Below are positions 56,631-64,000 of a DNA stretch of 64,000 nucleotides, one piece after another. Each line of letters opens with the position of its first letter. Within the stretch, counting starts at the first letter, position 1. Origin of the DNA: Whalleya microplaca (taxonomy: Eukaryota > Ascomycota > Sordariomycetes > Xylariales > Xylariaceae); the NCBI GenBank assembly GCA_022497155.1, contig MU385732.1, positions 434,001-498,000 of the forward strand. Reading direction: 5' to 3'. A program made the translations under genes and the position numbers. A model generated the notes under the pieces. The model made no database searches and was not told where the DNA came from. It was given only the letters and a program-made list of their open reading frames with translations.

Positions 56631-59600
56631 AGTAGTTAGAATAGTATTTCAAGTAAACTAATATTCAAGCACATGATAAAGCAGCTTCATGGGGCCTGTG
56701 CAATATCAATACGTAATTCTGCCCAGCGTACGGATTACAATGTTTTACATTAACTCAGATGCTTAAGTGGCAGTGCCTAAAGATATTGACCACGGCTATT
56801 CATTTGTCGTTTGACAATGCCTAACGTCACTATTGAAACTTGACCCTTTCAAGGCAATGCCTGGGTGGATTATTCATCGAAACCACAACTTGTCACGATG
56901 GCGGCGGTGTTAACACCTCTCGTTCTCTTCGAGTCGGTACCGAGCCTGCGAGCACATTTAACGGATCGACTTTCTCCCTCTCCTATGTTCATCCCTGGAA
57001 GACAAGCCGTGTAGGTGATACGTGAAATCTCTTCAATGGGTTGATCTATACGTAATCCAGACGTAGGGAGGTTGTTGATAGGGCACCTCGGAGGTTTTTA
57101 CTGGTAGCACGAAGGGCACATGAAGAAATCTCCTCTTGACAGTGCATATATCTATTGATTAAGTATTTGCATCTAATCGGCGATTATGCCGTAGCCGCTC
57201 GCGAGTTACTACGTGGTAATGCAGTCGGGATCTGAGATCGGGAGTTTCATCATCCTCATCGACATGTGCTTACGAAGCTTGCTGATGGTACATGTATGTA
57301 CCTCGGCATTTACCTCACTTTGTGCGACTGATCAACGGTGACCCGGCCGTGATCTCCTCGCAATCCAGGACCTCGGGTCGCTTATATTAATCTTTAAACA
57401 TGCTTCCCATGGAATGATGCGCAGTAATTGCAACAACACAAAAAGATCACCTCATGGATCCCACATATCTGCTGAGGAATCCCAACGAGATGTTGGTTTA
57501 AACGAAATGCCAGACGAAAATTTTTTCCCGAGATGCGTGCTCGTGCGAGAATTGTATCCACCCCCAATAAAGGTGGTCAGCGAGGGATGGATTAACAAAC
57601 AATATATTTATTGGGATTTCGAACTAGGTGTGATTCTTGGCTTTAGTCGATTGAATCGTGCATACATATGTAGACGTCAATCAAATGTCACCTCGGATCT
57701 CTAAATGGGTATAATGTGGAAATTCTACAGCATACCGCAGCGATTTGCTTGCTCGAAAGTTCGACGTGAAGATGTTGGTGATATTCTTTAGAGCCTAGTG
57801 AGAGATGAAGTTGTCAGGTTGTGCGGGTGTAATTGTGAATTTCCAGGATGATGCATGCCACTAGTGCAGGAACCTTCAGCATAATGCCAGAATGCTCGAC
57901 GAGCGACGCCACATAGCGGATGCACGGGAAGCTCTAAGTGGCTGGGATGGGAATAATTAGAACTAACTTCCTTGTTTGTCTTTTTTGTCATCGTCTCAAT
58001 AGCCCTATCCATGCCATTATTACCTATATAGTCTCCTATAATAAGAGTGTTGCTTGAGTGCTCAACCCTCATGTTAGCTTGTGGTGTTGTGCTTAATGTA
58101 GAACGATAAGACTAAAATGGGGAAGACGAGAGTGACGAGTTGTGATATTGAAAGTGATATTGTGCGCGAAATGAAGGTGAACGTTGAAGTTCATAAGTAT
58201 AGCACTGCATACAGCGAGTACAACATCGTGTGTGACGAGCACCCCAGATCCACTTCGTGAAGAGCCGACTGACTGGGAATGTCAGCTGAGCTGAATGTGT
58301 ATGCCGGTGCCCTTCTGTGCGGCCTTACACTACAGAGATCATAGGAGGCGTGGCGATCCAGGCAAACTTGGAATAGCAAATGCTTAAACGAGACTGCGAG
58401 ACTATCTTTCGCTTACTCTTCTTCTCATATCCATGATCTTGATCGAAGACCACTGATTTTTAAGGTCACGAGTGTTTGTAAAAGCCTTACACGTATGCTG
58501 CAAACGATCAGCAAGGGGGACATAGCGTTCTATCTCTGCAATTGCTTGTCTTCATCACATTTTGTGACTTGGTAGCTGGGGCTTGGCAATCGACTCGTCC
58601 TAGGGACACGTAGTGCTTGTATTCGCCTTCCCAGCAGCGGGATCACTCTATCTGCATCTGTCTATCTTATTCAGATTTGCGCACGGGAGACCCTGTGCGT
58701 TGTAACGGGGATCGGATTTACTTCACAATGAAGCGAATACCGTACGAGGCCGGAGAGCTAACTAATGAAGGAAATTATGAACAAAATGCCTCGAATTGAT
58801 TCATTAGAGCAACCTATGTTGAAGGACGGCATGACACAATGGCTGCAGGTTCCCGAAACGCCGGCGCATATCATTCGCCGTTGGCAATTCTACATAGACT
58901 GCAGAATAATGATCTGCAAGTATATCCTGGAGATAATACAATTGCTCGTGATTTTTTCCCAACTTCATCGCTATGCTCGCTATTTAGGAATCTCGCTACA
59001 TATTTCCGGAAATCTCGACGGTTGTTGGTTATCCTCACAAGTGATAAGACTGCATGGTTGTGATGCTTAATAACTTTCCCCGCGTCCAATGATCCGTCTG
59101 CCCATTAAGGGACTATCGATAATACCGAACATAGCCGTTAACTGGAACGTCAACGAGGGGGGCTGAACGACGTAGCTCTCGAGAATGTAACAGAAAGGGG
59201 TCTCCACTAGGAGACTTGGAAGTTGGAACTTTTATACTGGCAAGCTGGGTCTTTGAATGCAGTGATGGGGGACCCCGAGTAGATCAAGAGAGCGGTCACG
59301 TCTAAACACGTCGTTGATTTGCTGGCACTTTCAGGGGGTCAGCATGCGCGTTTCTTCTTGCAGATTCAAAACAACACTGGAAACCCCGGGACGCACACGA
59401 CGTGACAAACTTCTGGCGGAAATTGAAGCTAACAATAATTACACATTGGCGCGAAGGTGTAGATACCGGCGGTGAATGGAAGTGGAATCTGGTTATCACG
59501 TTCCACTGCAAGGCAAAAGGCTATGAGTTTTGATGAGAATTTGAATTGCATCGTTCAAATATGAGTATAAATTACTAAATGAACGTAAGGAACGCCAGCG

Positions 59601-60951
59601 ATATTGGTGCATCTCGTCCCTGATATATGTATATGTATAACGGATTGATCACATGTAAATGTTCCATACGGCCGTCCTCGCAGGCCGCGACAATCGCATG
59701 AACACTCTGGAGAGAGCTGTCATCAGGACAGGCGATAGATGAGGCAGTGAGGCTACTTGCCAGCGCAGCCAGCGGTGAAGATGTTTACCTATTGCCTAGA
59801 ATTGGAACCTTGTCCGATCAACCAGGTAAACCAGGTATACGAGAAGATGCCCGAGATTTGCCTTACGAGTTTCCATATAACTGAACATGTACCACCGTAC
59901 CACGAGGTAAGGACAATGGGACGTACCGAGATGTCGGATGCCCACGCCTTTTTTTGACCCAATCGTCGTACCCGCTAGGCCCGCACCAGCGATCCAACCC
60001 AGGTTTACTTACCCTTATTACTAAGTAGATATCGTACTGTGTACACGGACGGACACGCTCGAGCGTCCTGCACACATGTAGGTCTGGCAATGGGCGCCCC
60101 TCTCCTGCACAGTGTTCCGTGTCTAAAGATACACAAATACGCCCACTTCGGAAGTTTAGCTCAGGGATTCTGGGATTGTTTCGCGAACCCCAGCTCCAGC
60201 ACGGGCCCGTTCTCGAATTCTCGTCATTGACACGGCGTTGCATGCTTTTGGAAAACGTATCGTCTGACTTGCGTGTAAGTGCCAAAGTGCTGTCCACCCC
60301 CCAGCCCTTTTCTTGTACATGACAAATGTCTGGGAGTGAGACCAGCAGGAAACGTGAGGCCGTGGAAAAGAGAGAAAAATACCATTTCATCATCCTTCAC
60401 TCCCTCCACTGCGCCCTAGGTAGAGTCTCGATGTTTTCTCCTTTTCGCCCTAATAAAATCCACCGTCAAAGCCTCACGCATCGATTCCCACCTAGCAAAA
60501 TTAGAGCTCAGTTAGTCGACTCCAGTCTGATGGATACTTGATCCCACTGCCGGGATCATCTTATTCAGCACGGCAAATCTAGAATTCCAAAGACAACAGG
60601 CGACACCTGCACCTCGACTTCTGCACAGGGTTTCCTTGGATCTCATCTATCTGCACCCTCGTCTTCCCCTCATAATCCCGCTTGTTGTTGATATTTTGGG
60701 TTCTGATTTTGTTGGTTTTCCTCCTCTTTGGTCAATTGCGTGCCTTTGCAACCTTATTCCATTCCCCTCTCACGTTGGTTCCTATTCACCTATCATATGT
60801 TCTACCGCTCTCCCACGCGGCGCGCCTTGCACGTATTTACTAGGTCTCCCGTCTTGTTCTTCAATATACTATATCTCAAAACAACTTAACCAGATCAAAA
60901 TCATTGTTATAATAGACCATATCAGTTGCTCTTCTAGGAGCTGTTTCCAAA
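56631..60951. other. 4.3-kb gene-poor spacer; no gene recognised
   Basis: No frame resembles a known family. The longest (59863-60393 minus, 176 residues; 57414-57704 plus, 96 residues; 58765-59070 plus) lack recognisable domains, and some lie in overlapping frames. The final 350 bp before the PH-domain ATG is CT-rich and probably 5' UTR and promoter. Lineage-specific genes with introns could be missed here. Confidence 0.5.
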
Positions 60952-63519
60952 ATGGCGGAGCCAGGTGTTTTGAACATAAAGAGTCACACCTTCGAGTCGC
61001 TACATAACCGTTCAGGCAACACGCGACGAATGCGCCCGCCGGATATCACCACTATAGGAGACGAGAATAGGGTCCCGCTACGCCCGGAGCGGTTAAAAAA
61101 GAGGGATTCCAGAGTTGGCCTCAAGAGCATATTCATCAGGTCAAAGGCAGGGAAGAATGATGGAGTACGGGAAGATCCATCGTCACCACGAGAGACCTCG
61201 CGACCTGGTGGACTACGTGCCTCATTGGCCGAGATTAGCAACTGGCCTAGGCTACACTATGTTCGCTCAGAGGCTTCACTCAAAACCGCGTCACCAACTT
61301 CGCCGAAGTCGTCGCCTCTTTCCGAGACTGCTCCGGCATCCCTCAGGTCACGAGGTAGCGCCATTGACGATAAACCACTGGCGCAGGCAAGCCCGAAACT
61401 AAGAGCGCCACCTGTACCATGGGTGGCACCCCCGCTGTTTCAGATGTATCCGCAAGCCATCAAGCATGCTACGTTGCCAACCTGTACCATTCCGATAGAT
61501 ACTCTCGTCCGACTCAGCGAGGCTAAAGATAGCTTGCAGCAGAAAGCCTCTTCGCAAACTAACCTTGATCTGGACCCAAGTGAAGAGAATGGTACGGACC
61601 GACGGGCTGAAGCGGGAAAGAAGAAGCTGCGTGTCGCCGCATCGAAATTCGCAGCAGAGTGGACTAGTAAGATCTATGCGCTCGTCACTTCTGGATATCT
61701 ACTTCAGTACGCCGCAGATGGTCCATTTGACAGGCGGCCAGAGAAGATATTGCAGCTTACCAAGGATTCTGCTGCTTATGCTTCCGATCTCATCCCCGGC
61801 AGACATTGGGTTGTCCGAGTCACTTCATCTACAGATGCTGATGGGAATCCATCTGTGGACACGAAATCTTTACGGTCTAAATTCGTCCTAAGGGGCAACG
61901 AGAAAAGACAAGTATCTGATATGCTACTGATTTTCCAAAGTCCCGAGATAATGGATAACTGGCTTCCTGTTTTGCGGCGGGAAATCGAATCACTAGGTGG
62001 CAAAAAGAAGCTTTCGGAGACGGGAAAACCCGACGTCAATGACGACGGCGCCGCATCGAAGGATCGCGGTGGCCAGAGGGCATTTGTCACTCGAGATCCT
62101 CAACGTTTCTCGCGTGTTATCTCCCAGGACTTTTCATGGACTGAAGAGAACGCCCTCACAGATCCCGCCGATGCTGATCTTAACACTCCTACCACAGAGC
62201 CCATATTGGATGATGGCTCGACTACAGCCAGCATGGCTTCATTAGACGGTCAACGCCTTGACAGTCTTCGAAACAGCGGCAGCGATAAGAGGTTTTCCGT
62301 CATCTCATCTGGCCAACGAACAATTGTCACGTCGGCGGGATCGTCGCCAGCATGTTCTCCCACCCGGGAAAGCTTTTCAAGCCATGATGATCATCTAGCG
62401 CAGACGAACGGTTCGAACCTGTCAAGCGCCGCGGAAGCTCGATTGCGCCCAAATGCTGCCGCGATTTCAAACCGTAGGCAATCAATGCAAACAATTATCC
62501 CAGGCTTTGATGTTAACGCACGCCCACACTCAATTCTGCCAAACTCTCCCTCAGGTCACGAGAACGGACACCAATACGTATCTAATTTCAGCGTGTCTAG
62601 CGCAGCAAATAGGCGGTATTCGGGGATGAATTCACCTCCCCCTTGCTCTGTGATAGAAGAGTCACAAATGTCTGACGAAGATGGAGTTGCAAGGCCTTTT
62701 CGAAGGTCACCACCTACAGCGCTTGCCATATCTCGTCCGCTTTCCACTGTGGTCGATCAGCCGTCTCCAAGCTCACCTAGCTCGATGCTCTCCCCATCTC
62801 TAAATTCACGTCGGTCTCCTACCTCGGACAGATTTGACAACATGCCCACGTCTGCGCCTCGGATTGGCAATGCTCCTGAAACGCCGGTGCAGGACGCCCA
62901 TATATCTCATCGTCGTCGAGTCTTGAATCGAATCCTAGACGATGTACAGAGGGGCAGCAATTCGAGAAAGTGTCAAAACATGAACAAATTGCGTGCTAGC
63001 CAAGAAGACTTGTCACAATCTCAGCACGAGGCAGACAACTCGTTCGCTGCTCGAGCTGCTCGAGCTAAAGCGGATAACCTGACGAACGTGCCAGAAGGAA
63101 GTCCATGGCCTATGCCAGACTCGAATCCACATGGGCAGGCACGGAGGCTATCATCATTCCCGAACATCAGGCATTCTCCCCGTGGACGCACTAACTTCCC
63201 GGGAGAACCCCCATTGACCGAATCTTATCCATTGCCGCCCCGTGCCAATCTATGGGGCTCGTCTCTTATTGGTCAATCCGGTTTAGCACCACCGGCGAGA
63301 TGCTCTCCAAAGCGCTCAGCTCCTTCCCTCAAGACTTTCCAACGCTCCTCGTCAAAGCAACTTTTGACATCAGACGCCCAGGCGAAAGCCCTCTCAACCA
63401 GAAGAAGTATGCCTCAGTTGGATGCAGGCCCTCCTCCAGCACCTCCACCGACCTGTGCCCTTCCACCAATTCCCAACAAGAACTTCACAGCCAACAAGCG
63501 CGGGAACATTAAAGCGTGA
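60952..63519 (+). CDS. PH-domain protein, large, mostly disordered
   Basis: Intronless, 855 residues, beginning MAEPGVLNIKSHTFESLH. A pleckstrin-homology domain spans about residues 215-350: WTSKIYALVTSGYLLQYAAD, then LIPGRHWVVRVTSS and a C-terminal helix containing the invariant Trp (SPEIMDNWLPVLRREIESLG). N-terminal and C-terminal parts are Ser/Pro/Arg-rich with many proline-directed phosphosite-like motifs. The end is a poly-proline segment (AGPPPAPPPTCALPPIPNK) that could bind SH3 or profilin. The family is conserved in filamentous ascomycetes, but no biochemical role is known to me. Binding of phosphoinositides or cortical proteins is inferred from the PH domain. Confidence 0.85.
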   Translation: MAEPGVLNIKSHTFESLHNRSGNTRRMRPPDITTIGDENRVPLRPERLKKRDSRVGLKSIFIRSKAGKNDGVREDPSSPRETSRPGGLRASLAEISNWPRLHYVRSEASLKTASPTSPKSSPLSETAPASLRSRGSAIDDKPLAQASPKLRAPPVPWVAPPLFQMYPQAIKHATLPTCTIPIDTLVRLSEAKDSLQQKASSQTNLDLDPSEENGTDRRAEAGKKKLRVAASKFAAEWTSKIYALVTSGYLLQYAADGPFDRRPEKILQLTKDSAAYASDLIPGRHWVVRVTSSTDADGNPSVDTKSLRSKFVLRGNEKRQVSDMLLIFQSPEIMDNWLPVLRREIESLGGKKKLSETGKPDVNDDGAASKDRGGQRAFVTRDPQRFSRVISQDFSWTEENALTDPADADLNTPTTEPILDDGSTTASMASLDGQRLDSLRNSGSDKRFSVISSGQRTIVTSAGSSPACSPTRESFSSHDDHLAQTNGSNLSSAAEARLRPNAAAISNRRQSMQTIIPGFDVNARPHSILPNSPSGHENGHQYVSNFSVSSAANRRYSGMNSPPPCSVIEESQMSDEDGVARPFRRSPPTALAISRPLSTVVDQPSPSSPSSMLSPSLNSRRSPTSDRFDNMPTSAPRIGNAPETPVQDAHISHRRRVLNRILDDVQRGSNSRKCQNMNKLRASQEDLSQSQHEADNSFAARAARAKADNLTNVPEGSPWPMPDSNPHGQARRLSSFPNIRHSPRGRTNFPGEPPLTESYPLPPRANLWGSSLIGQSGLAPPARCSPKRSAPSLKTFQRSSSKQLLTSDAQAKALSTRRSMPQLDAGPPPAPPPTCALPPIPNKNFTANKRGNIKA

Positions 63520-64000
63520 TTCGTTGCATCATTCCAGATCATCCCAGATCAATGGCGTTTTCTTAAAAACTTATGATTTTATGTCTATTTATTGTATATT
63601 ATTTCATGGACGTTACGAACTCATCATGACGGCGTATTTTCTAATCTGTATACCGAGCTGTCAGATGTTCAGGCTGTAAAGAGCTAAGCAGAAGACTCGT
63701 ATATGCTGTGGTCAGTTTTGATGTGTCAAATGGATATGAAGAGATACCAAGATGTTATTATGCGAGGATGGATACGACCTGAAAAAAGACAAATGGTTTG
63801 CACAACACAGATCTAACGACACGATTTTCTATGTATGAGAGAGAACCTGCCACGCCAAAAGAAACTGGCGTTATCGGGAATTACAAAACTGTAGTATGGA
63901 CCAGTGGGTGGAAGGAAAGGCTTATTAGGAACATTAGAATGTATTTGCAGCTAGCTCAGTGCTAGCTTTCGCGAATAATTGATAATGTTTCATTTTTGTT
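63520..64000. other. Downstream flank of the PH-domain gene to the window edge
   Basis: AT-rich 3' flank. A GCTAGC/AGCTAGCTCAGTGCTAGC palindromic cluster lies near 63950-63968. No gene is seen. Confidence 0.5.

Noticed and set aside
59863..60393. 176-aa minus-strand ORF
   Set aside because: No recognisable domain and overlapping plus-strand frames; not enough to call a gene.
1..64000. CRISPR arrays, bacterial operons or prophage
   Set aside because: The window is fungal nuclear DNA with spliceosomal introns; the tandem repeats seen are microsatellites without spacers.

Overview
This window is nuclear chromosomal DNA from a filamentous ascomycete (Pezizomycotina, probably a Sordariomycete). 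Supporting signs are short GT-AG introns of about 50-185 nt with CTAAC/CTGAC-type branch points, long simple-repeat-rich spacers, and fungal families such as LIM-RhoGAP, a PPR protein of the Pet309/CYA-5 kind, a Zn(II)2Cys6 regulator, a benzoate-hydroxylase-like P450 and CFEM-like and PH-domain proteins. Species cannot be fixed from sequence alone. Gene models below were assembled by hand from reading frames, splice sites and family conservation.

Left part (1-31 kb), mostly housekeeping. An unidentified ORF touches the left edge. A six-exon LIM-RhoGAP gene (2290-6070, minus) follows, then about 6.2 kb of gene-free, microsatellite-rich DNA. Next come a GNAT acetyltransferase (12301-13550, minus), a 1.1-kaa mitochondrial PPR protein (14092-17532, minus), SRP68 (18380-20334, plus), a membrane-anchored multicopper oxidase (20585-23493, plus), mitochondrial Hsp70 (24070-26294, minus) and a WD40/DUF2415-type protein (28404-31089, plus).

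Middle part (31-48 kb), metabolic. It holds an L-2-hydroxyglutarate dehydrogenase-like flavoenzyme (31562-33028, minus). A NADPH-cytochrome P450 reductase (34161-36336, minus) is divergent from a P450 (37287-38843, plus), and an eight-exon Zn(II)2Cys6 regulator (38948-41338, minus) converges on the P450. The regulator is in turn divergent from a myo-inositol-type sugar transporter (42473-44138, plus), followed by a Gfo/Idh/MocA dehydrogenase of the inositol 2-dehydrogenase kind (46214-47377, plus). Layout suggests two co-regulated modules, P450 plus its own reductase and inositol uptake plus oxidation, around one regulator. That link is inference.

Right part (48-64 kb), sparser. It contains a coiled-coil protein of unknown role (48188-49386, minus), a GATA-site cluster at 50.0 kb, a CFEM-like cysteine-rich surface protein with an unresolved 5' end (51626-52164, plus), an LTR-like remnant (about 52.48-52.85 kb), an intronless secreted GH2 beta-galactosidase of bacterial type (53913-56630, plus), a 4.3-kb spacer, and a large PH-domain protein (60952-63519, plus).

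The most unusual observations are splicing ones. The multicopper oxidase can only be read through its copper-site motif with a 2-nt microexon (22867-22868). The Zn(II)2Cys6 motif of the regulator is assembled from four exons, two of them 14 and 11 nt long, and the same gene has a GC-AG intron.
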